Assembly (NCBI RefSeq): GCF_035046505.1
Contig: NC_089824.1
Span: 114,463,997 to 114,527,996 of the forward strand
Origin: Tiliqua scincoides
Lineage: Eukaryota; Chordata; Lepidosauria; Squamata; Scincidae
DNA: 64,000 nt
Reading direction: 5' to 3'
Shown here: positions 41,701-53,700 of the stretch, piece after piece
How positions within the stretch are numbered: the stretch's first letter is position 1
Layout of the letters: each line of letters begins with the position of its first letter
Translations under genes and position numbers: made by a program
Notes under the pieces: generated by a model
Told to the model about the DNA's origin: nothing
Database searches by the model: none
What the model saw: only the letters and a program-made list of their open reading frames with translations

Positions 41701-44700
41701 CCTGGCGTGGGAGGCTCAAAGCAGCAGCTTCTCCCACATGGGCATGCAGCTGCTGCCTGCCTCCTCTGATCCTGCGGCACACCTGAGGCAGCCTCGTGGC
41801 ACACTAGTGTGCTGCATCACAGTGGTTGAAAACTGCTGTATTATGCAACTTAGAGAAGAAAGTCCCCCTAAATTCAATAGAGTGTGAGTGTGCATAATCC
41901 TTTGCATTCTTTTGAAACTTGAAAATTAGCTGCTGCAGTAAATTTCAACTCTAAATGCACTGAGAGTATAATAATCCTAAAGTCTCATTTCTGCAAGCTG
42001 CAGAGATTTGTTCTACAAGTTTGGTTTTGGTTTCTTTTCCCTGTTTTTGTGAAGAAACTCAAGTTGAACATGCCTGCTGAGCAAATGGGGATGTGAAGCC
42101 AGCTTTGAGCAAATGGGGATGTGAAGCCAGCTTTGAGAAAATTGTGTTTCTATGCTTTGAGAAGGTATTTAGGAATTGTTTTTATGGAGTAAGACACAGA
42201 TCTATTTTCTGAATTTTGAGCTATTAATATACTTATTATTATATTATATATATAGGCAATTTAACTTCTGAAATTTAAGGATCTTCTTAAGGATATAGGC
42301 AATTTAACTTCTGAAATTTCAGATTGTGCATCTGTGTACTTAGTGTTTCACTAAGGATTTTTTTCCTGTGTTTTGAAGATGACTTTTCTCCAGTCAAAAC
42401 CAGAAGCAAAATTACTGACAAAAACGCATATGGCCAAACACCCTTACAAACAGGTAACATTCTCTTTTGTCCATGGAGTAGTAAAGTAATACTTTCTCAA
42501 AAGTTAATTAGATCTAAAATATTTACAGTATCCAGATTCAGTAGGGCTAATAATTGAATTGATAGAATTGTTTTGTTACAAACCATATGCTTTGCCTGTA
42601 TGCAGACTGAAAAAATGCTTTTGGCTAGAAAAAGTGACACTGCTAGAATAAAATTAGTAGTAAGAAAGGTAGTTTTCCTTGTTCAGTTTCCACATGTGAT
42701 ATTGACAAATTGTATTGAAATACTGTATTGCACAATATTTCTGAGTTATGGTTATGCTTTCAGAGCAGTTAGGAATCCAACAACCTGATCCTATGCATGT
42801 ACAATCAAAGTCACAATATTCATTGGGGCTTACTCCATATATGTATGCTTGGGATTGCAGCGTTAGTTTCATTTAACATTCTAGAAACCATGAAAGCTAG
42901 CAATTTGAAAAGAGGAGAGAAGACCAAAGTAATAATTCCTGCAGCCCTAGTTACTCGCTCACAAGTGTTTAACTCTTATTGTTAACAGAAATCTCTAATT
43001 TTAGGATTAGGAAGCTCACATTTGTAAGAATGTACAAGTTGGAAAAAAATGTTTAATGGTGTAACTATTTAAAAACTGTCAATACTAAATGTATTGAGTA
43101 ATGGCAATAAACAACATTTTTTATTACCAAAGACTGGAAAAATTTGTTTTCTAATCATTAGTATATTTTTTTAAAGAAAGTTACTTAATTGTTCACATCG
43201 TGATGATCTTGTGATTGATAAGGATGGGTGAAAATCAGACAAATGAGTATTGGCTATCCAGGAAGTTGCGTTTTTAATTATATTTTCTAGCTTGTAAGAG
43301 CTACCAAGAGCTACTAGGCCTCTCTTAAGGCCTAGTCTCACAATTGCAAAAGAGTATAAAGTAACCACATAGTAGGAAAGCAGACTTGCCTCCATGCCCA
43401 AATGATACGTATATAATAAATGTATAATTTGTAGTCTCTTGGTCGTTGGGAACAAAACTTGCAGTCCAGTCCACCCTCATCTTATATAATAAATGTATAA
43501 TTTATTACATATTATTATTACATATTAATAATTATTACATATTATTTATTACATATTACATATTATATGTATATAATAAATGTATAATTTGTAGTCTCTT
43601 GGTCGTTGGGAACAAAACTTGCAGTCTAGTCCACCCTCATCTTATGTGTGATTTGCATGAATTTAAGTACAGGTATATGCACTTGGGGCTCCCTCCCCCC
43701 CCAAATAACAGAAGCAGCAGTTTAAATATGTAGGCGACTCTGTCCTTCATTCACTTACTCTGTTTATGCCCCAGAGCTAGCCTTAAATGGGAGAATGAAG
43801 CTGCTGTTCCCTCAGTTGCATTGTTGTCTCTTACTGTGCTTGTAGTTTTTCAGAGAGAGTAATTGCTGGCTTTAACTGAGTTTTGGCTATAAGTGATTTT
43901 GGCTTTATGTGCTGACCTCTGAATATAATCCTTGCATGTTGGCAACCTTCAGTCTCGAAAGACTATGGTATCGCGCTCTGAAAGGTGGTTCTGGAACAGC
44001 GTCTAGTGTGGCTGAACAGGCCGATTCGGGAGTGACAATCCCTTCTGCACTGGGAGCAAGTGCAGTCTGTCCCTGATCTGTCTCCCTGGCTATGGGCCTT
44101 CCTTCTTTGCCTCTTAGCCTCAGACTGTTGGCCAAGTGTCTCTTCAAACTGGGAAAGGCCATGCTGCACAGCCTGCCTCCAAGCGGGCCGCTCAGAGGCC
44201 AGGGTTTCCCGCTTGTTGAGGTCCACTCCTAAGACCTTCAGATCCCTCTTGCAGATGTCCTTGTATCGCAGCTGTGGTCTACCTGTAGAGCGCTTTCCTT
44301 GCATAAGTTCTCCATAGAGGATGTGACATACGTATGTCATTTCGATGTTGGGGCATATTTTCCCTCATGTTTATTTCATATACTTTTGTGCATTTATAGA
44401 GGGACCTTTATAAAGTGAAAGTAATGCCTTAAAAATTTAATTTATGCTATTTGTATTGTGTAGCTTGCACAGTCTGCTTGTACTCTTTTAATCTGAAAAC
44501 TAGGTACAATTTTCACTCTGCATTTGAAGGATGCATATGGTAGTGGGGATCTGCTTGATAAATGTGTTTTTGTTTTCTTTGATCACGGAACAGGAAGTTG
44601 GTGAACTTATAGATGCTTTAGCAACAGGAAAAGCACCTGGTGAGGACATGATTCCTCCTGAGGTGTATAAGACCAACACTGAATGGTGGGCCCCTTTCCT

Positions 44701-47700
44701 TGCAAAATTGTTGACTTACATTAATGCCACAGGATTTTTCCCGGAAGGCTGGAGACAGAGTATTATTTTTCCAGTTTATAAAAAAGGGGATAATTCCAAC
44801 CCCCAGAATTATCGCCCAATCAGTCTACTGGATATTAGTTCTAAGACTTACTGTTGTTATCTCCTTCTGAAGTTGGTTAAGTGGGTTGAGGAAAATGATA
44901 TTTTGCATCAAGAACAAGCTGGGTTTAGGAAAGGCCATAGTACAGTGGACCAAATCTTTGTCCTTCATCATTTAATCTGTAAATATACAAGTAGGCCATT
45001 TAAATGGCTCTTTGCAGCATTTATAGATTTTTCTTCTGCATTTGATACAGTCCCTAGGGATCGTCTATGGGATAAGCTTGCTGGGACTAATATTGATAGG
45101 AGGTTGCTGCTTTTAATGCAAGAATTATATACCAATACCACCTTGAGGGTAAGGATAAGTGCAGATGGTAGACTGACGGAGGAAATTTGTTCTACCAAAG
45201 GTGTTAGACAAGGGTGTTTGTTGGCCCCACTTCTTTTCAATCTTTATATCAATAACATTGTAAATGTTCTAACGCATGCAGATCATTTCCCCCCCTCAAC
45301 TGGAAATCATAAGATTGCAACCCTCATTTATGCAGACGGCATTATCTTTGAATAGGAAAGGGCTTAAGAGAATCCTAAATAAGCTGCAAGATTTCAGTGA
45401 TTCGGAGCAATTGAAGGTGAATTACGCCAAATCCAAAATAGTTGTTTTTGGCAAGCGTTCTCCAAAATTTAGTTGGACTTTGGGTGATCGCAAGATTGAA
45501 CAAGTTCCTGCCTTTAAATATTTGGGTGTATTCTTCGATGAAAGAAACAGCTGGAAATTTCAACTTCAGAATGTTAAAACATTAGCACAAAAATCAAGTT
45601 ATGCCTTATTAAAATTTTTCCATTCTAGAGGAGGCAACTTGGTAATTCCAGCTTTAAAGGTTTTCTCGGGGAGAGTAATTTCCCAAATGTTATATGGTAT
45701 AGAGATCTGGGGTATTAAACAGAACAACATATATATTCCCGAAGTTGCTCAAAATAAATTTTTGAGGCACATTTTAGCTGTTCCACCATCTACTCTGGCA
45801 GCTTTTCTTAGAATGGAGACAGGTATGGTATCTATTAAGGCCAGGGCTGCCATAGCTATAATTTCTTATTACAAGAGAGTCCTGGACATGTCGGAAAATC
45901 GTCTTCCTAAACTCTGTTTGGCTGAGCAGTGGAGAAGAGAAGGCTGGGCCACTCAGGTGCAAATGCTCCTAAAATCTAAAGCTCTTTCTACTGACATTTT
46001 TGTCTTTTCTGAAATAAAACAAATGCTAAGGGAATGGATGTTTAAACTGGATAATGATCAGGATTTAGATATAGTAAGATCTTCAAATTTCTCCCATTTG
46101 TACTGTTTCCTGAAACCAAGCCACTCAAGAGTGCAATATTTATATTCACTTACCTTTGCCTCCTTGAGAAAGGCGTTCACTGAACTGCATTTTCAAACCA
46201 TGCCAACTGCAGTTCTAGATGGCAGATATATGTCCATTCCCAGGCATTTGAGGCTTTGTATTTGCGGAGCAGGACAGATTGAAGATATTGTACATTACCT
46301 GCTTCACTGTCAGCTTTATCAAAATCCTAGGGTAAGATTTTTGGAGCCTATTTTGGCTACCCTTCAACGGGAGAACACACTTACGAAATTGTATTGGTTA
46401 CTTTCCAATTATGACCCATCGGTCACCTATAGCGTGGCGCTGTTTGCCAAAGCTGCCAGAACTATTCGTGCCAACTACCTGGGGGAAATAGCGGTAGATT
46501 GTAAAGGAGATTCCTTAATATGATGGGTGTAGGTGCCTTTTGTGCTTGATTTTGACCTAATTTTATCATTTTATCATTGTTTGTATCTTTGATGTATTTT
46601 TGGATTTACATGTTTTATCTTATTGTGATGGCTATTAGCTAATACAATAAACAATCTTTGACTTGTTTTCTTTGATAGGAAACATTTTGGGAATTCCTGA
46701 TGACTCCAAACTTGGTCGACCAGCTATTAGAAGTTCAGGGACTGGTAAATATCAACTTTTGCAGCAGTCTGAGTGATGTTCAAGTGCCGCTACTTCTGTA
46801 CACGGATGATGCAGTACTGATATTTTGTACTAGGAGTGGCCTAAAACATCTGCTGAATCGCACTGAAGAGTTTTTTTTGTCCAACAAATTGCAAATCAAT
46901 TATGCTAAATCTAAGATAATGATATTTGCCAACAGATGGAAGACTTTTAAATGGTCTTGTAATGGCAATAAAATGGAGCAGGTTAAGCATTTCAAGTATC
47001 TGGGAATCAACTTCCATTACAGGCTTACTTGGGCTTTTCATCGTAAGGCAGTGCAGAACGCATCCAAACTAGCATCCTCAGCTATTTCCCGTTTCTTTTT
47101 CACCTGCGGCAATGGTTATGTTCCAGCCTCTCTGGAGGCGTTTAAGGGAAAGGTTCTTTCCCAGGTTCTTTATGGCTCTTCTGTCTCATTCTGGCTATTA
47201 ACCAACCACTAGAACGCATTCAAGCCTCCTTTTTACGGAAGATTTTGGGTTTATCCAGGTAAACTTAGTTCTGTGTCTCGAGGTGGGGTTAATTCGGCTA
47301 AAGACGACTGCATGGCTAAGATTACTGAAATTTTGGTATAGGATTTTATTTAACCCTACCTCCTCTGGTCTAATGCACCAGTTATTGTTGGATTCAGTCC
47401 TGCAATTAGAGATCTCCGATCTTCTAACCAAATTTAAGTCAATAGGGCTGGACACTGTAGAGCCAGGCATGATTGGCTGTGATGCTGCTTACAGAATCAT
47501 CAAAGAAAGAATTCTTGATATTGAACAACAAGAGCTGTTTAGTGCCGCCAAAACCACATGCTCTCCACTCCATCTCCATATTCCAGTCAGTTTTGGGAAA
47601 CCGGCCTCCTTCTTTTACCATCTGGAGTGCCTGCAGGCTTGGAGAGCATTCACACTTGCAAGATGTAATGCTCTTCCATCAGCCTTGTTATTGGGCAGGT

Positions 47701-50700
47701 TTAGTGGTATTCCCTACTCAGAGAGGAAATGCAAGTGTGGTAGGGATTGTATTGAGACTATAACACATACCTTTTTCTACTGCCCACTACATGATGTTTC
47801 AAGCAAGAAATATCTAGGCCCATTGTTAGTTAGGATGCAGGGCTGGGAGGACTCAATCATGCTTCAGTCTCTCCTTTCCGCACCTGACTCTGAGACCCTT
47901 GATAAGGTCACTTCCTTTTTATCTGGGATAATTGCCAGGCAGAGCTCTGGGACTCTGGGCAGTGTGTGAGGAAAAGACTGATGTCTATGTTGTGTTGTCT
48001 TTGTATATTTTTGTTTTGTTCTTTCTCTGTATTTTATGCCAATAAAGGTCTTACTGAACTGAACTGAGTGATGTTCTAATTCCATTGTAATGTTTGGGTG
48101 TAAGGTTTCTAAGAACCCATTGGTGTTAAGTGTGGATGTGTAAAATACAGCTTCAACCTTCTGTTTGCGGAGACTGTGAAAGCTGCCCAGCTACTAATCT
48201 TTGTGCCTTTTTGTTTATACAGTACCACTAAATATTTGCATACTTCCTGCAAACATTTTGTGAGAACACATTGAAGAATTTTTGAGGATGAGCACTAAAG
48301 CTGAAGTAAAAGGAATTGTCCTTTTGTGACATACAAAATCTCATTTCCCCATGAAGATCAAACTGCCTCCTTTTTTAAATCTACTGTACCTTACTTGATA
48401 ACTCATGTAGCATTTCCTGTCTTAACAGGATATTCTTCTGACAGAGCCAGAGACTCTACAAGAAATAAATCAGGTTTGATCAGTTTCCTTTTAAAATCCA
48501 GGGGAATAACAGTGTTAATCTGCTAAAACAAAAAAGTAGCTATGTAGCACCTTAAAGTCTAACACAGGGGTTCCCAAACCTTGCACTGTCCGGTGGGTGA
48601 CGGTGGGTCACGATGCTGCTGCTGGAGGCTTCTCCTGGCCTGGTGATCATCTCTGCAGGCCTCAGAATGGCCCTCTGTAAACCACTTCTGGTTTTTGGAA
48701 GCAAACGGGAAGTGTCTTATGGAGGCTTTGGAGACTTGCAGAGTGGGTCACCAGACCATGAGAGGCTCTGGTAAGTAATGGTGTTATAGAATGTCTCCTA
48801 TTTGGAGCCAAACTGGTAAAAGGGTAGGCAGGAGGGCCCAGGTTGTGATCCACTGTGCTTGGGGTTGTGGACCACACTTTGGGAAGTGCTGGGCTGACAG
48901 ATTTATTGTAGTATAAGCTTTCATGGACAAGAGCCCAATTTGACAGTTGAATTGTATTATCCTAGGGATGCGGGGAAGAGTGGGGAAAATAAGCAAAAAG
49001 GTTGTAAAATGTAGGAAGTACAGTCTTTGACATGTCTATGCAAAGTTCAAATGTATACAAATTGAATTTAAGCTGTCTATAGCAGGGTGGGCGAACCCTG
49101 GCCCATGGGCCATTTGCAGCCCTCGAGGACCCCCAATCTGGTCGATAGGATGCCCCAGTCTCCAATGAGATTTTGGCCTGTCGGAGACTGTTAAAGCCTG
49201 CACTGGCTCACAACTGCTGGTAGCTTCTGCCAGATGCAAGTTGCAGACCAAGTTAGAGCAAGGTCTTTTGTAGTCTCCATGTGTGTTCTGCTTTTTCCTG
49301 GGCATTATTTTAACTCTCTTCCCCCATTGTCTCTGAGCAACTTATATGTCAATGTGTTTCTGGCCTGGTCTATAGGTGTTCACTGTGCAAGAGGTGTGCG
49401 GTAAACAGTTCATAGTTCTCATGTGGTTCTACATGCCTATTTTATAGTTCTAATGTGTATTATAAATAAGCTCAGTAAAATTCATTCATATAAGTTCTGT
49501 CTCTAATGTATTTATGTAAATTTGTTCAAATTTGAAATGTAAACTAATTCTTTTTTTCCTGCCCGCAACACAGTGTCAGATAGATGATGTGGCCCTTCTG
49601 CCAAAATGTTTGCCCACTCCGGTCTATAGGATGCCACAGGCAGTACCTCTTGTATTTCACAACTTTTTGACTTTTGCTCACAACTTTTTGTTCTGTACTT
49701 GTGCGTGTGCCAGCTGAGCATAATACGTTTGATGAAGTGGGTTGCAGTCTATGAAAGCATATGCCATTATTAATCTATTGGTCTGTGCTCAAGCCTTTGA
49801 TGGACACTTATTTTTTTATTCACCATACTTAAGGGATTCTGATACTTAAGGGATTATACCTTTTGCTGAACTTGGTCTCCTGCAGGCATTAATAATTCCT
49901 GTAGTGTTCAAATGAAGGCACAACTAAGCCAGAAAAATCCTAGATGCCAATTGAGTCAGAGGTTAGACCAGTGGTTTTCAAACTCTCAGGGAGTTTGAAA
50001 ACCGCTGTAAGTTCTCTGTGGGGGAGGGGGAGAAGCAGCGGGGGGAGGGGGGACTGTCTGCAGAGCTCACTGAAGCTGCAAAAGTGAAAGTGGAGCAATC
50101 ATGCTCCACTTTTGATTTAGCGGAAGTGGAGTGTGATCGTTCCACTTTCACTTCTAAAGTGTCGGGAAGCCCTGCAGACGGTTGCGCAGGACTCCCCGCA
50201 CCCCCGGGAGGCTGCAGGAGGCTCTGGTAAGTGCACCCAAGCCCCTGCAGCCCCCTGAGCAGCGTGATCCTGGAGATCGCGCCCCTGCCTCCTCCCTGCC
50301 TCCTGGCTGCCTCCCCCCCTTAAGGCCAGGGCCCACAGGCTGGGGCAAAGCGATGCCCCAGTTTGAAAAGCCCTGGGTTAGACATAAAAGCTCTGGTTGT
50401 CTGCATTTTTATTCAAGTAAAAAGAACATGACATTTTAATTGTAACTGCTCATCTTTCTCAGTGTGTATTTGCTAAAAAACATATATTATCAAAGCTGAA
50501 ATGTCAGTATAAGACTGTTAAGTAAGAACATGGTTAACTAGTATACTGCTGTAGAACTCTATTATTTTTACCTTTTTCAGAAAAGGAACCAAATGAGAAG
50601 GAAGAGTTGAATGAGAGCAAATCTGAAATCAAAAATTCTGCTTTTCCGACACCTAACAGATACCAGTCAGTGAAAGGTAATTATGACCTTCTGCTGATTC

Positions 50701-53700
50701 TCTCCTTCTAAAAAAAGTCCTTTACCTGTACAATGTCAGAGGTTTATTTGAACTTTACGCACAATTTTTCCCCCCTATAAATCTAGTCCATTTCAATACT
50801 GGTTTGAAATCTGTGTGGTATCCATTGTCATTGTTCAAATTTCTGTGCAGATGCAGAGTACACTTTTTCAATAACAGAAGTAGATCATATATTGGTTGCA
50901 TAAGGCAGAGCCTGTTTCTGCAGGTTGCACTTGCACATGCAGTCTCAAGACAGGAATCTATTGATTCTTTGTTACTTTTGTAGCACAATGCTATATGTGT
51001 CTACTTTGAAGAATTCTAATTGAATTCAGTGGGACTTGCTCCCAAGGGAAGTGCATTTAGCATTGCAACCTTAATGTGCCTGTATTCTCTTGTCTCCACT
51101 GGTTTTCTTTTAGATTCACAATCTTTTGCTCAAAAGCATCAAGGGTTTGACCAGAAGACCACCTTAAGGGCTAGACTACCATGTATGTATACAACTTCCA
51201 CCTCTGTAGATAAAGTTGTTAATCAATTAGCCTGGTTTTGTTTTATGTTCATAAAATATCAAGATTCATAATAAAGTTATACTCATTCTTTTTTCTGGCA
51301 AATTCTAAAATGCTGGTAGGATGGCAGTAGTGCTCTAGTTCTTTGTTGGAGAATGCAGAAAGATTCAAGACATGGGTTGGCAATTGCATCTTTTTGTTTT
51401 GAAAAGATTGACTGATTTGTTTACGTGGCTGTGGGTGGCATGAAACCCCCCCAGTAGGAATGGGGGATAGTGTTTGTTTAGCAATTTGGTGTCGGCTCTA
51501 TTGTAAATGGCTTTAAGGTCTTGAGAGAGGCTGAGTGGAAGTGTGCTAGTTCTACGAGAACAGGCCTCTCCAAACCCCTACCAGCAGGCTAGATCTGGGG
51601 TTTGGAACTCCCCCCTCCCCTGGGAGCAGTGCTTACCATTCTGCATCCTTGTGCCAAGATCACCTTGAAAGAAACACAGCACTGCAGCGAAACAGTAAGT
51701 ACCATTCAGGATGGGAAGGGCTTTTTGGGACATAGTGGTTTCTAGTTGGAGACCACTGTACTAGAATATGTTTTTATCTGGCATGCTCCCAACACCTCAT
51801 TGTTGAACTTATATTTCCAAACCTGCTCCCTTCACTTTTTTATATTTTAATTCCTCTTGCAAAGAGAAACATTCACTAAATTAAGCAGATAAAATTAGGT
51901 TTGTTAGAAAGATACAGAGGTCAGCACACCTGCTTTCATTCAAAGTCTAACTTGTTTTAAGTGGTTAACTTATGACATTTTTGAGTGGTAAGTTATGCAA
52001 TTGTTGTTTTGTTGTGTGTTTATTACAAATTGGTTCTGAGTCATTGATTTATCATTTAAGTTTCTAAGTTCAGGAAAATATTGCTAAGGGAGATAACTAT
52101 AATTAGTCAACCAATTGATTTGCCAATATTAAAGTTAACTGGCTAATTCTGATGCAGAGCTAGCTTGGTCTTCTGTTCCTAGTTTTGCAGAAACCAGATA
52201 AATCCTTGAAGGATGAAGAGCTTCTTAGTCTTAAAAGTGTTTTCTCAGCTTGGTATACACAGTGAATCTTCAGGGTATTGAGGGCCTGGTCAAACAGGGC
52301 TGGTTTTAACCCCTGTTTTTGGAGTTGCAAGTTTCCTTTTTTTGCCAGCATTGTCAGGTATGCTAAGGCTCTTTCTGAGGTGGGTAGATCTGACTACAGT
52401 AATTGACACCTTTGTTGCATAGTGGTTGGCCTAGTGTAACAAACTCAGGACTACTTGTGAAGATGGTCTAGAAACTTCATTTGGTTCAGAATGCTGTGAC
52501 CAGGGAGCTCTCTGTGTATCACTGATCACAACATATTACAATGATTTTTTTTCAATCCTCATTGGCTTCCATCCCAATTCAAAGTGCCTGTAAAGTCCTT
52601 TGTAGCTTGATATCTGAGGACCACCAGCTTACGTACTCTGCTCCTCACCAGGCCTTGCTCTGGGTCCCATTACCTGCTGAAGTACAGGTGTCGGAGGTGT
52701 GCAACATGGCTTTTCCAGTAACAACTTCCAGGTTATGGAATGCAGACCTTCCTAGGCCCTGTTTGCCTCAAAGTTGCTTACATTTAAAAAAAATAATGTG
52801 TGTTTTGTTTGATCTTTTGTTGTTGCTGTTTCTGTTTCATGGGTGGTGGTTACTGTGCTCTCACTTAGTTTTGAATTTTGCATTGTTTTGTTGACCTTAC
52901 TAGTATTGTTTCAGAGTTCTTAGAAATTGTAAGCTGCTGTGGTAGATCCTCCAGTAGGACCAAAAGGCATAGATAAATGATTTAAGCAAATATTTCTACA
53001 TATGACTTGCTTCCTGTCTTAGGACATGCTGTCCTGTACCTGGAAAGCGCATATTATGCATGTTCCCCTCAAATCTGAAAGGACAAAGATTTCACAACTT
53101 CTCTACATTGGTTATTGAATTTCTCTATCATAGATCTAAATTGATACAAGTACACTTTTTAATGCTTCTAATCATGAAGTTAATGGAACTTGGTTAGTGA
53201 GTAATTGGATTTATCTTGCTTTCATCTTTTTTCCTTTACTTTGATAGATGAAACTAAGTCTGGAGTTCAGGCACGTATGCCAAAGGAGCATCCACAGACT
53301 GCTACCAAAAGTAAGATTTTAAAAAACAAAACTTCAGCACAAAATAGAATTTGAGAACCTTGCAACTATTTTAGATTGTGTAGACTAATTTGGTTGTCAT
53401 GCTCAGTTTTGAAACTGATTCTTGATTTTGCAAGGAAGCTGCAGTCTGACAAGATGAGGTGTATTGGTTGTTGAGAGGCAATAAGAATTTCTTTCTTGCA
53501 TAGTAAGGATAAGTCCAAGAGAGAGATTCTACCCCTTAAAACACTGGCATGTTAAAATCTGAATTCATGAAGCATAGTAACTTTCCTTTTGAATAAGAAA
53601 TAGTGGAGCAAATATATTACCTTGTATGTTGTGGTGTAAAAAGGCAACCAACTCAGCATAATTTTGGATGGCTTCAGTTCTACTACTGGAAATCTTTGGA

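Larger units (their letters stand above)
40636..41838. mobile_element. hAT-type non-autonomous element, 1203 bp, with nested repeats
   Basis: Termini CAGCCATTTTCAACC and GGTTGAAAACTGCTG (13 of 15 paired), flanked exactly by TATTATGC (40628-40635 and 41839-41846). No transposase frame is seen. Two palindromic repeats (41183-41270, 41524-41596) lie inside. The termini match those of the 189-bp element at 8777, so the two may be size variants of one family. Confidence 0.85.

Noticed and set aside
42885-42928. Possible extra TOR1AIP1 exon ([15 protein letters not shown])
   Set aside because: The acceptor is fair, but the exon would end in phase 0, which does not fit the phase-1 neighbours.
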